This document shows positions 1-9,541 of a stretch of DNA of 64,000 nt, one piece after another. Under the pieces are notes generated by a model that did no database searches, was not told the origin of the DNA, and saw only the letters and a list, made by a program, of their open reading frames with translations. The translations under genes and the position numbers were made by a program. The DNA lies in NCBI GenBank assembly GCA_910587005.1, contig CAJULB010000003.1, positions 186,001 to 250,000 on the forward strand, given 5' to 3'. Position 1 is the stretch's first letter; every line of letters starts with the position of its first letter. This DNA comes from an uncultured Christensenellaceae bacterium (GTDB lineage Bacteria; Bacillota; Clostridia; Christensenellales; Borkfalkiaceae).

Positions 1-61
1 TAATTTTTGCGCAAACCACATTAATTCAGTTTAAAATTTTTTATATATACGAGGCACAAAT

Positions 62-1894
62 TTGTTAAGAGAAGATTTAAGAAACGTGGCGATTATCGCC
101 CACGTAGACCACGGCAAGACAACCCTTGTCGATGCAATGTTAAAGCAAAGCCATACCTTCCGCGACAACCAGTCGGTTGAAGAGCGCGTTATGGACAGTA
201 ACGATTTGGAACGCGAGCGCGGAATAACCATTCTTGCAAAAAACACGTCGCTGCACTACAAGGGCGTTAAAATAAACGTTGTAGACACGCCGGGTCACGC
301 CGATTTTTCGGGCGAGGTAGAGCGCGTTATGATGATGGTTAACGGCGTTTTAGTGCTTGTGGACGCGGCGGAGGGCCCCATGCCCCAAACGCGTTTCGTT
401 ATGCAGAAAGCGCTTGAAATGGGGCATAGGCTTATAATCGTAGTCAATAAAATCGACCGCCCCGACGCGCGTTTGAACGAGGTTCAGGACGAAATTTTAG
501 AGCTTTTGCTTGAACTCGACGCGTCCGACGACCAGCTTATGAGCCCCGTTGTGTGGTGTTCTGGCAGGGACGGTACGGCAACGCTTGACTTAAACGAAAA
601 AGGCAAGGATTTGACTCCACTTTTCGACACTATTTTAAGCCACATTCAGCCTATGGAAGCGGATACCGCAGGCCCCGCGCAGGTGCTTGTTTCGTCAATC
701 GACTATAACGATTACGTCGGGCGCATAGGCATAGGCAGAATCGAGCGCGGCGAAATAAAGCAGGGACAAGCCGTAACCGTCTGCAATTATAACAACGTTC
801 AGCTTAAAAACAACGGAAAAATTGTCAATCTCTATCAGATTGAAGGTTTGAACCGCACCGCATGCGAAAGCGCAAAAGCGGGGGATATAGTCTGCTTTTC
901 GGGGCTTGAAAAAATAAACATAGGCGATACGGTCTGCGCAACCGATTGCGTCGAACCGCACAAATTCGTCAAAATTACCGAGCCGACCGTGGAAATGACC
1001 TTCTCCGTCAACGACAGTCCGTTTGCGGGCAAGGACGGTAAGTGGGTAACTACAAGACATCTCCGCGACAGACTTTTCCGCGAGCTTTTAAAGGACGTTT
1101 CGCTCCGCGTTGAAGAAACGGAATTTGCCGACAGCTACCGCGTTTGCGGCAGAGGCGAAATGCACCTTTCAATTTTAATCGAAAATATGCGCAGAGAGGG
1201 CTACGAGTTTCAGGTTTCCACCCCGCGCGTAATGTATAAAGAAATAGACGGCGTCAAGCACGAGCCTATGGAAAGGCTTATTGTCGACGTTCCCGACGAG
1301 GCTACGGGCGCGGTTTTCCAGAGTATGGGCAACCGCAAGGGCGAGCTGTTGCATATGAGTGCAATCGGCACGCGCACAAGGCTTGAATTTATTATTCCCG
1401 CCCGCGGACTTTTCGGCTACAAGTCGGAATTTTTAACCTCAACCAAAGGCGAGGGCGTTATGAACAGCGTATTCTTTGAATATCAGCCGTTCAAGGGCGA
1501 GCTTTCGCGCAGAAGCACAGGCTCGCTTATCGCGTTTGAAACGGGCGAGGCGGTAACGTACGGACTTTTCAACGCGCAGGGCAGGGGCACGCTGTTTATC
1601 GGCGCGGGTACTCCCGTGTACGAGGGTATGGTCATAGGCGAAAATCCCAAAAGCGAGGATATGAACGTAAACGTCTGCAAGACAAAGCACCTTACAAACA
1701 CTCGTTCCAGCGCATCGGACGACGCTTTGCGCCTTATAACTCCCAAGAAAATGAGCCTTGAAGAGTGCCTTGAATTTATCGCCGACGACGAGCTGTTGGA
1801 AATTACCCCCAAAAATATCCGCATAAGAAAGCGTATTCTTGACAGCGAACTGCGCGCCAAAGCAAACGCAAAAATCAAAAAAGGGTTAGTTTAA
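62..1894 (+). CDS. typA: Translational GTPase TypA/BipA
   Basis: Ribosome-associated GTPase of the EF-G superfamily, linked to 50S assembly and stress or cold growth. The G1 motif AHVDHGKT is at residues 13-20, DTPGH (G3) at 75-79 and NKID (G4) at about 129-132. The beta-barrel domain, EF-G-like domains and TypA-specific C-terminus follow, ending in a basic Lys/Arg tail. At 610 aa it has the usual family length. The start is TTG at 62, with GAGG at 51-54 seven bases upstream and the conserved [13 protein letters not shown] beginning directly after. No gene precedes it in the window and its promoter is not resolved in the 61 upstream bases. Assignment is from motif content and full-length family resemblance. 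Confidence 0.97.
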   Translation: MLREDLRNVAIIAHVDHGKTTLVDAMLKQSHTFRDNQSVEERVMDSNDLERERGITILAKNTSLHYKGVKINVVDTPGHADFSGEVERVMMMVNGVLVLVDAAEGPMPQTRFVMQKALEMGHRLIIVVNKIDRPDARLNEVQDEILELLLELDASDDQLMSPVVWCSGRDGTATLDLNEKGKDLTPLFDTILSHIQPMEADTAGPAQVLVSSIDYNDYVGRIGIGRIERGEIKQGQAVTVCNYNNVQLKNNGKIVNLYQIEGLNRTACESAKAGDIVCFSGLEKINIGDTVCATDCVEPHKFVKITEPTVEMTFSVNDSPFAGKDGKWVTTRHLRDRLFRELLKDVSLRVEETEFADSYRVCGRGEMHLSILIENMRREGYEFQVSTPRVMYKEIDGVKHEPMERLIVDVPDEATGAVFQSMGNRKGELLHMSAIGTRTRLEFIIPARGLFGYKSEFLTSTKGEGVMNSVFFEYQPFKGELSRRSTGSLIAFETGEAVTYGLFNAQGRGTLFIGAGTPVYEGMVIGENPKSEDMNVNVCKTKHLTNTRSSASDDALRLITPKKMSLEECLEFIADDELLEITPKNIRIRKRILDSELRAKANAKIKKGLV

Positions 1895-1904
1895 ATTGTA
1901 TATA

Positions 1905-2040
1905 TGCGTCGGTATGCTTTGTCGTGTTCCGCTTTTCTTCGGGTCATTTACGCAAAGTAAACTCCCCTTGAAAACGCTCGCGCTCCTCGCCTGCCTTGCA
2001 TCTATGCAATTTAAAAGTGTTTCAACTGTTCTAAACGCAA
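1905..2040. repeat. Possible dispersed intergenic repeat
   Basis: Non-coding stretch between typA and its terminator. It has a different texture from the flanks: a C-rich block with CTCGCGCTCCTCGCCTGCC flanked by TTTACGCAAAGTAAACTCC. No open frame of useful size or clear RNA family is visible. It resembles the interspersed intergenic repeats common in gut Clostridia, but no second copy occurs in this window, so the call is tentative. Confidence 0.3.
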
Positions 2041-2059
2041 TTGTAAAAAAATAAAATAT

Positions 2060-2086
2060 TACCACCCGTTGCGGTGGTATTTTTTT
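2060..2086 (+). terminator. Rho-independent terminator after typA
   Basis: Seven-base-pair stem TACCACC/GGTGGTA (2060-2066 with 2073-2079), a 6-nt loop and a run of seven T. It lies 22 bases before yabP and separates typA from the sporulation-division cluster. Confidence 0.75.
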
Positions 2087-2108
2087 AAGGCGGTAATTGA
2101 GGTAATTT

Positions 2109-2360
2109 ATGGAAGATAATCATAATTTAAGCATAGAGCAGTGCAAAAAAGTAACCGCGTCTGCAATAGCAAGCGTAGACGCTTTTTCCGACAAGCAAAT
2201 TATTTTAAGCTATGCGGGCGGCAGAATTGTTATTAGCGGTTCGGGTATGAAAATCGTCAACTTTTCAAAGACGAGCGGTTCGTTTTCGGCAACGGGAACA
2301 ATAACGGGCGCGCGCTACATACAAAAAGGCGGCAGTCTCCGTCAGAAATTATTCAAATAG
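2109..2360 (+). CDS. yabP: YabP/YqfC-family sporulation protein
   Basis: Small (83 aa) protein of the YabP/YqfC family, needed for normal spore formation in Bacillus; its biochemical role is not well defined. The sequence shows the family pattern: an acidic/polar N-terminus, a central beta-rich segment with G-R-I-V-I-S-G-S-G-M-K, and a short basic C-terminus. The ATG follows a TGAGGTAA ribosome site. yabQ starts 3 bases after its stop and a DivIC-like gene follows, reproducing the Bacillus order yabP-yabQ-divIC. That synteny is the main reason for yabP rather than its paralogue yqfC. Confidence 0.85.
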   Translation: MEDNHNLSIEQCKKVTASAIASVDAFSDKQIILSYAGGRIVISGSGMKIVNFSKTSGSFSATGTITGARYIQKGGSLRQKLFK

Positions 2361-2363
2361 TAT

Positions 2364-2915
2364 ATGGCTCAATCGGTTTTTATATTTTTGACTTGCCTGT
2401 TTTGCGGCGTTTTAAGCGGAACGGTTTACGACGTTCTTTACGTTGCAAGGTGCGTGGTCTGCGGTATAGACAAAAAGGAATATACCGTTAAGGACAAAAT
2501 TTTTATAATAATTTCCGATATTTTATACTGTATTGTGTTTTCCGCGGGCTTTATTTTTGTGTCGGTTATGTTCGACTTTACTTCGCTTCGGCTGTATATG
2601 CTGTTTGGCTGTGTTATCGGCGCGCTTATATATTTAAAAAGTTTTCACACAATCGTTGCATTTTGCGTAAAAAAAGTATATAATGCTTTCAGTATAAAAA
2701 TTCAGAAAAGGAAGTCGAAAAGCAGTGAACGAACAGAAGAAAAACCGCGTCGCCGCCGCTTTAACGGTAAACGCAATAATATTAGTAGTCATTCTCGCCG
2801 CCGTGCTGATTTACACAATGTCGGCAATCGTGATAAAGACAAAAGAAAAAAGAGAGTTGCAAGTAGAGATAGCAAGATACGAACAGTTGATAAAAGACGG
2901 CGAAAAAACGCTTGA
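2364..2915 (+). CDS. yabQ: Spore cortex protein YabQ
   Basis: Membrane protein needed for cortex formation in Bacillus spores. The first 100 residues carry about three to four hydrophobic helices (residues 5-25, 45-70, 75-100), with family-like GxLSGxVYDxL text near residues 17-25. After about residue 110 the protein becomes an unbroken Arg/Lys/Ser-rich tail to residue 183. The last 64 codons lie out of frame over the start of the divIC-like gene (2725-2915), so the tail composition is partly imposed by the overlapping frame. The start ATG is 3 bases after yabP's stop, indicating coupled translation. YabQ tails vary in length, so the overlap may be real or the functional stop may have been lost. 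Confidence 0.82.
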   Translation: MAQSVFIFLTCLFCGVLSGTVYDVLYVARCVVCGIDKKEYTVKDKIFIIISDILYCIVFSAGFIFVSVMFDFTSLRLYMLFGCVIGALIYLKSFHTIVAFCVKKVYNAFSIKIQKRKSKSSERTEEKPRRRRFNGKRNNISSHSRRRADLHNVGNRDKDKRKKRVASRDSKIRTVDKRRRKNA

Positions 2916-2994
2916 AGATTTGCAGTCGGACGAGCATCTTTTGTACCTTGCGCTGAAATACGGCTATGTTTTTCAGCCGGGAACGGCAAACTAA
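2725..2994 (+). CDS. divIC: DivIC/FtsB-like septum formation initiator
   Basis: Bitopic cell-division protein of the FtsB/DivIC family that bridges early and late divisome proteins. An 89-aa product with a short cytoplasmic N-terminus, one membrane helix (about residues 12-33), then a coiled coil (about 38-70, KEKRELQVEIARYEQLIKD) and a short C-terminal LALKYGYVF-type segment typical of the family. The start is GTG at 2725 with GGAAG about ten bases upstream. Its first 191 bases lie inside yabQ in another frame. Position after yabP-yabQ supports divIC over ftsL. The S1-domain gene yabR that often follows in Bacillus is absent. Confidence 0.85.
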   Translation: MNEQKKNRVAAALTVNAIILVVILAAVLIYTMSAIVIKTKEKRELQVEIARYEQLIKDGEKTLEDLQSDEHLLYLALKYGYVFQPGTAN

Positions 2995-3045
2995 TCGGTC
3001 AAACCGAATTAAAGTCGGTCAAATAAAGCCCGCAAAAATACTTTT

Positions 3046-3909
3046 ATGAAAATTTCCGCAATAGACATAGGTTCAAATTCCGTCCGCCTTGCTTTGGTTT
3101 CGGACGGAAAAACTTTATATAAGCTCCTTAAAACAACCCGCCTCGGTGAAGGCTTGTCGTTTTCGGGTATTCTGAAAGCGGAGGCTATCGAGCGAACCGC
3201 GCAAGCCGTTGCCGATTTTGTCAACCGTGCAAAAGCCGAAAAAACAGACAGGCTATACGCGTTTGCAACCGCCGCGGTACGTTCCGCAAGCAATAAAGCG
3301 CAGTTTTTAATGCGGGTGAAAGAGCTTTGCGGTTTAGAAATCGACGTTATCGGCGGCGAACAGGAAGCGCAGATAGGAATTTTAGGCGCGCTCGGCAATA
3401 ACGACGGAGGAATAATAGACGTAGGCGGCGCAAGTACCGAGGTTACATTCCGTGCCGGCGGAAAAACAGTTTATTCTAAGAGCGTAAACGTGGGTACGGT
3501 GCGTCTTTTCGACCTTGCCGCGCGGGATAAACAAAAGCTTTTGCGGATAATTTCCGAAAAAATTGAAGAATACGGTGAATTTTCGGCAGAAAACATTAAC
3601 GTAAGCGCAATCGGCGGCACGGCGACAAGGCTTGCCGCAATCAAGCATAATCTTTTGCAGTACACGCCCGAAGTTACGGACGGAACGCGTTTTACAGTCG
3701 CCGAACTTGAAAAATACGCCGACGCGCTTCTTTCAACCCCCGTGGAAATAATCCGCGCAAATACAATATGCACGGCATCGGCGGAGGTTATAGGCGGCGG
3801 CTGTCTGTTGCTTTCCGCAGTGATGAAAAAGTTTGATATTTCGGAAATATCCGTATCCGAAAGCGACAATTTAGAGGGCTATATAATTTATAAAGAGGGC
3901 GCGCTATGA
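3046..3909 (+). CDS. ppx: Ppx/GppA-family phosphatase
   Basis: Exopolyphosphatase/guanosine-pentaphosphate phosphatase family enzyme of the ASKHA (actin-like ATPase) fold. The N-terminal phosphate-binding loop AIDIGSNSVRLAL is at residues 5-17, the second phosphate motif IIDVGGASTEV at about 117-127, and a GGTATRLA motif near 193. At 287 aa it is the short two-domain form without the C-terminal HD extension of E. coli Ppx. Its stop overlaps the next start by four bases (ATGA), so it is translationally coupled to the membrane protease gene. The substrate (polyphosphate or pppGpp) cannot be told from sequence. Confidence 0.88.
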   Translation: MKISAIDIGSNSVRLALVSDGKTLYKLLKTTRLGEGLSFSGILKAEAIERTAQAVADFVNRAKAEKTDRLYAFATAAVRSASNKAQFLMRVKELCGLEIDVIGGEQEAQIGILGALGNNDGGIIDVGGASTEVTFRAGGKTVYSKSVNVGTVRLFDLAARDKQKLLRIISEKIEEYGEFSAENINVSAIGGTATRLAAIKHNLLQYTPEVTDGTRFTVAELEKYADALLSTPVEIIRANTICTASAEVIGGGCLLLSAVMKKFDISEISVSESDNLEGYIIYKEGAL

Positions 3910-4622
3910 GTTTGAGGGATAAGCTCACAATACCTATTGCGGCGGCAATAGTGCCCATTATGTGGCTTGTTGGAGTATGTATATGGTGCCCGCATGATTA
4001 TGGTTGGTGGACTGCCGCAATTATAGCCGGAGCGGTAGTTGCTTTGCCGTTTTCAAGCCTTATGCACGAGCTGGGGCATATGCTTTTCGGCGCAATTTGC
4101 AAAATAAAAGCCGTACCCAAATTTAAATTTTTCGGCTCGTCAAGCTGTAAAATTATTCCGAAAACCGATAAAAATTTAAGAAAACGGCTGATAGTGACCA
4201 CTCTTGGCGGACCTGTAATAAATTTATTGTTTTTAATCGGCGCAATAGTTGCAATTTGTTTTTCAATAGAATACAGCGTATTACTTCCGGCAAGTTGGTA
4301 TTTACTTATTATTAATTTGGTTCCTACCGAATATCCGTCCGGAAAAACCGACGCATTAGTTTTATCTGAGCTTATTTCAAACGGCAATACGGCAAAGGTT
4401 ATGCTTGCCGTACTGACGGTGCAGGCGCAGGTTTTAAACGGAAAACCGATAGCAGAGGTTGACGAACAGCTTTTATTCGGCGTTCCGCAGATTATCGAAA
4501 GCGAAGAAAGCTTTATTGCGCTGACCGAACTCAGATATGAGTATTTTAAGGCGAAAGGCGAAACTGACAAAGCCGAGCAATACAAAGCGCGTTTTGAAAA
4601 ACTTAAAAAAGAATATATGTAA
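3906..4622 (+). CDS. M50-like membrane metalloprotease homologue
   Basis: Probable site-2-protease-type integral membrane zinc protease. It has an HELGH zinc motif (about residues 51-55) in a membrane helix, a GGPVINLLFLIGA helix downstream, and a third-ligand-like segment LLIINLVPTEYPSGKTDAL near residues 135-152, where the family has N-x-x-P...D. The last 80 residues are soluble and helical. 238 aa, with no PDZ domain. It starts within the stop of ppx (4-bp overlap). The target is unknown; the protein is more divergent than SpoIVFB or RseP, so only the superfamily is claimed. Confidence 0.7.
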   Translation: MSLRDKLTIPIAAAIVPIMWLVGVCIWCPHDYGWWTAAIIAGAVVALPFSSLMHELGHMLFGAICKIKAVPKFKFFGSSSCKIIPKTDKNLRKRLIVTTLGGPVINLLFLIGAIVAICFSIEYSVLLPASWYLLIINLVPTEYPSGKTDALVLSELISNGNTAKVMLAVLTVQAQVLNGKPIAEVDEQLLFGVPQIIESEESFIALTELRYEYFKAKGETDKAEQYKARFEKLKKEYM

Positions 4623-4626
4623 ACGT

Positions 4627-4667
4627 AAACACGGCGGGCGGTGCTTTCAGCACCGCCCGCCGTGTTT
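4627..4667. terminator. Bidirectional terminator, 18-bp perfect stem
   Basis: Arms 4627-4644 and 4650-4667 pair perfectly over 18 bp around a 5-nt TTTCA loop, with A-rich left and T-rich right edges. It sits between the plus-strand protease gene and the minus-strand zinc-ribbon gene and can serve both. Confidence 0.85.
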
Positions 4668-4670
4668 AAA

Positions 4671-4826
4671 TCAGCTTATTCTGTACAGCCTGCCGAAGCA
4701 GTGCGGACAAACTCTGCCCCACAGCTCGGCTTTGGTTTTGCAAACGTGGTTTCCGCAAGTTCCGCACTCGAAAAACTCATCAAAATCTGTAAAATTTCCG
4801 CCTTTTCCGCACACAAAATTTTTCAT
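4671..4826 (-). CDS. 51-aa zinc-ribbon protein
   Basis: Short minus-strand gene, ATG at 4826 to TGA at 4671. The predicted product has two CxxC knuckles, CGTC near residues 21-24 and CPHC near 40-43, plus an extra Cys at 6 and 29, and ends GRLYRIS. This spacing is a classic rubredoxin/zinc-ribbon arrangement, so zinc binding is likely; the function is unknown. It ends three bases from the bidirectional terminator and runs opposite to gyrB. The conserved Cys pairs, the fitting terminator and the absence of an alternative gene in this gap make it credible despite its size. Confidence 0.65.
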   Translation of the reverse strand: MKNFVCGKGGNFTDFDEFFECGTCGNHVCKTKAELWGRVCPHCFGRLYRIS

Positions 4827-4887
4827 AAAATCAGTATGTAAAATTATGGAAATTTAATGCGAAAATTTAAAAATTCACTTTAAAAAC

Positions 4888-4916
4888 TTTACTTTGATTA
4901 TATAATATGGTATAAT
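4888..4916 (+). promoter_or_regulatory. Sigma-A-type promoter of gyrBA
   Basis: TTTACT (4888-4893), 17-bp spacer, TATAAT (4911-4916). Transcription would start near 4923, giving a roughly 40-nt leader before the GAGG site and ATG of gyrB. Confidence 0.75.
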
Positions 4917-4963
4917 AAAACAAAACTTCATACACTGAAAATTTTTTTCAAAGAGGTACTAAT

Positions 4964-6892
4964 ATGCCCCATAAAAACGAAGGCAATTACGACGCGAATT
5001 CGCTTCGCGCACTCAAAGGATTAGAGCCGGTCCGCGAACACCCCGGTATGTATATCGGACCCACGGACGAAAAAGGTCTGCACTGCCTTGTAAGGGAAGT
5101 TATCGACAACTCCATAGACGAGGCGCTCGCAGGCTATTGCGATACAATCAACGTAATAATAACCGCGGACGGTTCCTGTTCGGTCAAGGACAACGGCAGA
5201 GGTATTCCTACGGGCATTAACAGCGAGGAGGGCATAAGCGGTGTAGAGCTTGCGCTTACAAACCTCAACGCGGGCGGTAAATTCGGCGGCGGAAACAAGG
5301 CGGGCGGTTACAAAATTTCTTCCGGTCTGCACGGCGTAGGCGTTTCGTGCGTTAACGCGCTTTCCGATACGCTTATCGCGGAAGTCTGCCAGAACGGTCA
5401 TATTCACCGTCAGGTTTATCACTGCGGAATTCCCGAAGAACCGCTTAAAATCATAGGCGACACCGAAGAAACGGGCACAACTATCACGTTCCACCCCGAC
5501 GCGACAATTCTTGAAACGGTTGACTTCAACTACGATACGTTGAAAACGCTTTTGCGCGAGCTTTCATACCTGAATAAAGGTTTAACGCTTACGCTTTCCG
5601 ACTACCGCGGCGAAAAAGAGCGCCACGACAGCTTCTGTTACGAGGGCGGCGTAGTTCACTTTATCGAAGATATCAACAAGGGCAAGCAGACGCTGTTCGA
5701 GAAGCCCGTTTACTTCGAGGACAGCGAGGGCGACGACAGATTTTTAGAGGTCGCTATCCAGTATAACGACAGCTATTCCGAGCAGATTTTCCCGTTTTCA
5801 AACAATATCCGCCAGCCCGACGGAGGAACCCACCTCGACGGCTTTAAAGCGGCTTTGACTAAGGTAATAAACGACGCGGGCAGAAGACTGAACATTTTAA
5901 AGGACAGCGAAAAGCTTTCGGGCGACGACGTCCGCGAGGGCATAACAGCAGTTGTTTCGGTAAAAATCGCAGACGCGCAGTACGAAAGCCAGACAAAAGC
6001 AAAGCTTTGCTCAACGTATGTAAGAGGTTTTGTTCAGAAAGCCGTAACCGAGAAATTCGGCACCTATCTTGAAGAACACCCCTCGGAAACGCGCGAGCTT
6101 ATTATGCGCTGTATAACCGCGCAGAGAGCAAGGGAAGCGGCAAGGCTCGCCCGCGAAGAAACGCACCGCAAGGGCGTTCTGGAAAGCACCAAGCTCCCCG
6201 GAAAGCTTGCCGACTGTTCGGACAAGCGCCCCGAACTCTGCGAAATTTATATAGTCGAGGGCGACAGTGCAGGTGGTACGGCAAAGCAAGGCCGCGACAG
6301 ACGTTTTCAGGCTATACTTCCGCTCCGCGGAAAAATTCTGAACGTTGAAAAAGTCCGCATAAACCGCGCTTTGGAAAACGAAGAAATAAAAGCTATGATT
6401 ACCGCGTTCGGCTGCGGAATGATGGAAAACTTCGATGAAAGCAAGCTCCGCTACGACCGCATTATCATAATGACCGACGCGGACGTAGACGGTTCGCATA
6501 TCAGAATACTGCTTTTAACTTTCTTCTACCGCTATATGCGCCCGCTTGTGGAAAACGGCCACGTTTACGCGGCGCAACCGCCTCTGTACAAGGTTATCGG
6601 CAAGGGCGTGCCCGAAGATACCTACCTGTACGACGATAAGGCTTTGGAAGAATTCAGAAAGGGCTTTGACGGTAAATTCACCCTTCAACGCTTTAAAGGC
6701 TTGGGCGAAATGGATAAGGAACAGCTTTGGAGCACCACAATGGACCCCGCAAGGCGCACTCTTGTAAGAATAAGCGTAGAGGACGCCGTTGAAGCGGACA
6801 GGCTTTTCTCGCTGTTGATGGGCGACCAGCCCGAACTGCGCAGACAGTTTATCGAAGAAAACGCAAAGCTCGTCGAAGAGTTGGATATTTAA
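4964..6892 (+). CDS. gyrB: DNA gyrase subunit B
   Basis: ATPase subunit of the type II topoisomerase that introduces negative supercoils. The GHKL ATP-binding fold is visible from EHPGMYIG (about residues 25-32) through VREVIDNSIDEA and NGRGIPTG. The transducer domain with QTKAKL follows, then the TOPRIM metal site EGDSAGG (about 431-437) and DADVDGSH (about 505-512). At 642 aa it has the usual short Gram-positive GyrB length. It lies 12 bases upstream of a subunit carrying a GyrA-box, which favours gyrase over topoisomerase IV. A promoter is at 4888-4916 and the AGAGG ribosome site precedes ATG. Confidence 0.96.
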   Translation: MPHKNEGNYDANSLRALKGLEPVREHPGMYIGPTDEKGLHCLVREVIDNSIDEALAGYCDTINVIITADGSCSVKDNGRGIPTGINSEEGISGVELALTNLNAGGKFGGGNKAGGYKISSGLHGVGVSCVNALSDTLIAEVCQNGHIHRQVYHCGIPEEPLKIIGDTEETGTTITFHPDATILETVDFNYDTLKTLLRELSYLNKGLTLTLSDYRGEKERHDSFCYEGGVVHFIEDINKGKQTLFEKPVYFEDSEGDDRFLEVAIQYNDSYSEQIFPFSNNIRQPDGGTHLDGFKAALTKVINDAGRRLNILKDSEKLSGDDVREGITAVVSVKIADAQYESQTKAKLCSTYVRGFVQKAVTEKFGTYLEEHPSETRELIMRCITAQRAREAARLAREETHRKGVLESTKLPGKLADCSDKRPELCEIYIVEGDSAGGTAKQGRDRRFQAILPLRGKILNVEKVRINRALENEEIKAMITAFGCGMMENFDESKLRYDRIIIMTDADVDGSHIRILLLTFFYRYMRPLVENGHVYAAQPPLYKVIGKGVPEDTYLYDDKALEEFRKGFDGKFTLQRFKGLGEMDKEQLWSTTMDPARRTLVRISVEDAVEADRLFSLLMGDQPELRRQFIEENAKLVEELDI

Positions 6893-6904
6893 GGAGACCT
6901 TAAA

Positions 6905-9472
6905 ATGGCTAAATCAAGAAAAGAAACCAGCCCCGAGCTGACAGAAGAATTTAAGCGTACGCTTGAAATGACCAAGCTTCTCGACCGCGAGGTTGACGAA
7001 GAGCTTAAAAAGTCTTTCATTGCTTACGCAATGGCGGTCAACGTTTCCCGCGCCATTCCCGACGTCAGGGACGGTTTAAAGCCCGTTCACCGCAGAATAC
7101 TTTATTCAATGCACGAATTAGGCTTATATAACGATAAACCCTACCGTAAATGCGCGCGTATCGTCGGTGACTGTATGGGTAAATATCACCCCCACGGCGA
7201 CAGCTCGGTTTACGATGCGTTGGTAAGACTTGCGCAGGACTTTTCAATTAACTTTCCGCTTGTAGACGGTCACGGCAACTTCGGTTCGGTCGACGGCGAC
7301 CCCGCCGCGGCAATGCGTTATACCGAAGCAAGACTTACCAAGCTTTCCGCGGAAATGCTCCGCGATTTGGATAAGGAAACTATCGACTTTTACCCGACCT
7401 TCGACGATACGGGCATGCAGCCCGCGGTTTTGCCTTCGCGCTTCCCCAACCTGCTTGTAAACGGCTCGGACGGTATTGCGGTAGGTATGGCAACCAATAT
7501 TCCGCCGCATAACCTCGGCGAATGTATAGACGGTGTAATCGCGCTTATCGAAAATCCCGATATAGACGTTGACGGATTAATGGAATACATCACCGCCCCC
7601 GACTTCCCCACAGGCGCGCTTATAATGGGCAGAAGCGGTATTAAAAAGGCTTACAGAACGGGCAGAGGCAGTATTATTATCCGCTCGCGCTGCGAGATTG
7701 AAGAATACCAAAGCGGAAACCAGACCCGCACGCGCATTGTAGTTACCGAAATTCCCTATCAGGTCAACAAGGCAAAGCTTATAGAAAGTATAGCCGACCT
7801 CGTAAAAAATAAGAAAATAGAGGGCATTGCGGACATTCGCGAAGAATCCGACCGCGACGGTATGCGTATCGTTGTGGAGGTCAAAAAGGACGCAAACGCG
7901 CAGGTAGTTTTAAATCTGCTGTATAAGTACACGAATTTGCAGATTTCCGACGGTATAATAATGCTTGCACTTGTAGACGGTACGCCTAAGATTTTAAACC
8001 TTAAAGAGTGCCTTTATTACTACCTTGAACATCAGAAAGAGGTTATCGTCCGCCGTACAAAGTACGATTTGAACAAGGCGGAGGACAACGCGCACGTCTT
8101 GCGCGGACTTGTGATTGCTCAGGCAAGCATTAACGAGGTTGTCGAAGTCTGCAAAAACGCAAAAGATAAGAGCGACTGCGTTGAAAAGCTTACGCAAAAC
8201 TTCGCGCTTGACGAAAGGCAGGCTACCGCCGTTGCGGAGTTAAGGCTTTTCAGAATTTCACACCTCGAAGTGGATAAGCTCACTAACGAGCTTGCGGCTC
8301 TGGAAGCGCAGATTGCCGACTATAAAGACATTCTTGCAAACGAAAGCAGAGTGCTTGAAATCATCAAAAACGATTTGCTTGAAATAAAGCGCAAATACCC
8401 CTCCGAAAGAAGAACGGAAATTTCTGTCGATTTCAGCGGCGATATTGAGGACGCAGACCTTATCCCCGTTGAGCAGGTTGTGGTTTCTATGACGCATACG
8501 GGCTACGTCAAGCGTCTGCCGGTTGCCGAATACCGCGCACAGCACCGCGGAGGCAAGGGTATAACGGGACATAAACCCAAGGAAGAGGACTTCGTTGAAA
8601 AGATGTTCGTATGCTCCTCGCATGACGATTTGCTTCTGTTCTCTACCTACGGCAAGGTATACCGCATAAAAGCGTTTGAAATTCCCGAAGCGGCGCGCAC
8701 AGCCCGCGGCAGAGCAATGGTCAACCTTGTGCAGATTGCGCAGGACGAAAAGGTTACAACAATTATTCCCGTACCCGAGGGCGCGGAAGGTTATATAGCG
8801 TTCGCAACCAAAAACGGACTTATCAAAAAGACCAGGCTTGAAGAATTTGAAAGAATTAACCGCAACGGTAAAATTGCGATAAGACTTAACGAGGGCGACG
8901 GACTTATTTCCGTACAGTTCACAACAGGCAGTAACGAGCTTATGATTGCTTCCCGCGCGGGCAAGTGCATACGCTTTGACGAAAGCAACGTGCGTTCTAT
9001 GGGCAGAGATACGGCCGGCGTACGCGCAATGAAGCTTGACGGAGCGGACGACGCGCTTGTCGATTTGCTTGTCGTAGACGAAAATAAAGACGTTTTAACG
9101 GTAACAGCAAACGGCTTCGGCAAACGCAGTAAGCTTGAAGATTACCGCGTGCAGGGCAGGGCAGGCAAGGGCATTAAGGCGGGCACTTTCAACGAAGTAA
9201 CAGGCGCGCTTGTAAACCTTAAACAGGTAACTCCCGAAGAGGACGATATAATGATTATTTCGGACGGAGGCACTATAATAAGAATGCACTGTTCGGATAT
9301 TTCAAAATTCGGCAGAGCTTCCCGCGGGGTGCGCTTAATGCGCCTTAAAGACGGTATTGTTGCAACAGTTGCTATAACCGAACGCGACGAAGACGCGGAA
9401 GCGGTAACCCCTGAAGAAACTGCCGCAGACGTTACAGAGGAAACGGACATTCCCGAAGATACCGAAGAATAA
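6905..9472 (+). CDS. gyrA: DNA gyrase subunit A
   Basis: DNA-cleaving subunit of gyrase. The winged-helix region contains the catalytic Tyr139 in [10 protein letters not shown]. The quinolone-resistance region reads [10 protein letters not shown], so the residues matching E. coli Ser83 and Asp87 (Ser100 and Asp104 here) are wild type. The C-terminal beta-pinwheel opens with QHRGGKG (residues 546-552), a one-residue variant of the QRRGGKG GyrA-box that marks wrapping gyrases. The last 30 residues are an acidic Glu/Asp/Thr tail. 855 aa. The ribosome site AAGGAGA lies in the 12-base gap after gyrB, so the two are one operon, closed by the terminator at 9491-9530. Confidence 0.96.
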   Translation: MAKSRKETSPELTEEFKRTLEMTKLLDREVDEELKKSFIAYAMAVNVSRAIPDVRDGLKPVHRRILYSMHELGLYNDKPYRKCARIVGDCMGKYHPHGDSSVYDALVRLAQDFSINFPLVDGHGNFGSVDGDPAAAMRYTEARLTKLSAEMLRDLDKETIDFYPTFDDTGMQPAVLPSRFPNLLVNGSDGIAVGMATNIPPHNLGECIDGVIALIENPDIDVDGLMEYITAPDFPTGALIMGRSGIKKAYRTGRGSIIIRSRCEIEEYQSGNQTRTRIVVTEIPYQVNKAKLIESIADLVKNKKIEGIADIREESDRDGMRIVVEVKKDANAQVVLNLLYKYTNLQISDGIIMLALVDGTPKILNLKECLYYYLEHQKEVIVRRTKYDLNKAEDNAHVLRGLVIAQASINEVVEVCKNAKDKSDCVEKLTQNFALDERQATAVAELRLFRISHLEVDKLTNELAALEAQIADYKDILANESRVLEIIKNDLLEIKRKYPSERRTEISVDFSGDIEDADLIPVEQVVVSMTHTGYVKRLPVAEYRAQHRGGKGITGHKPKEEDFVEKMFVCSSHDDLLLFSTYGKVYRIKAFEIPEAARTARGRAMVNLVQIAQDEKVTTIIPVPEGAEGYIAFATKNGLIKKTRLEEFERINRNGKIAIRLNEGDGLISVQFTTGSNELMIASRAGKCIRFDESNVRSMGRDTAGVRAMKLDGADDALVDLLVVDENKDVLTVTANGFGKRSKLEDYRVQGRAGKGIKAGTFNEVTGALVNLKQVTPEEDDIMIISDGGTIIRMHCSDISKFGRASRGVRLMRLKDGIVATVAITERDEDAEAVTPEETAADVTEETDIPEDTEE

Positions 9473-9490
9473 TCAATAGAATAATCAATA

Positions 9491-9530
9491 AAAAACCCGC
9501 CGAGCGTTATAAAACGCTCGGCGGGTTTTT
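9491..9530. terminator. Bidirectional terminator, 18-bp perfect stem
   Basis: Arms 9491-9508 and 9513-9530 pair perfectly around an ATAA loop, with A5 and T5 at the edges. It closes gyrBA on one strand and the YwqG-like/ATPase operon on the other. Confidence 0.9.
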
Positions 9531-9541
9531 TATTTTATTTT

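Noticed and set aside
4537..4857. Open frame running past the M50-like gene stop
   Set aside because: It crosses the 18-bp terminator and overlaps a better minus-strand zinc-ribbon gene; no ribosome site.
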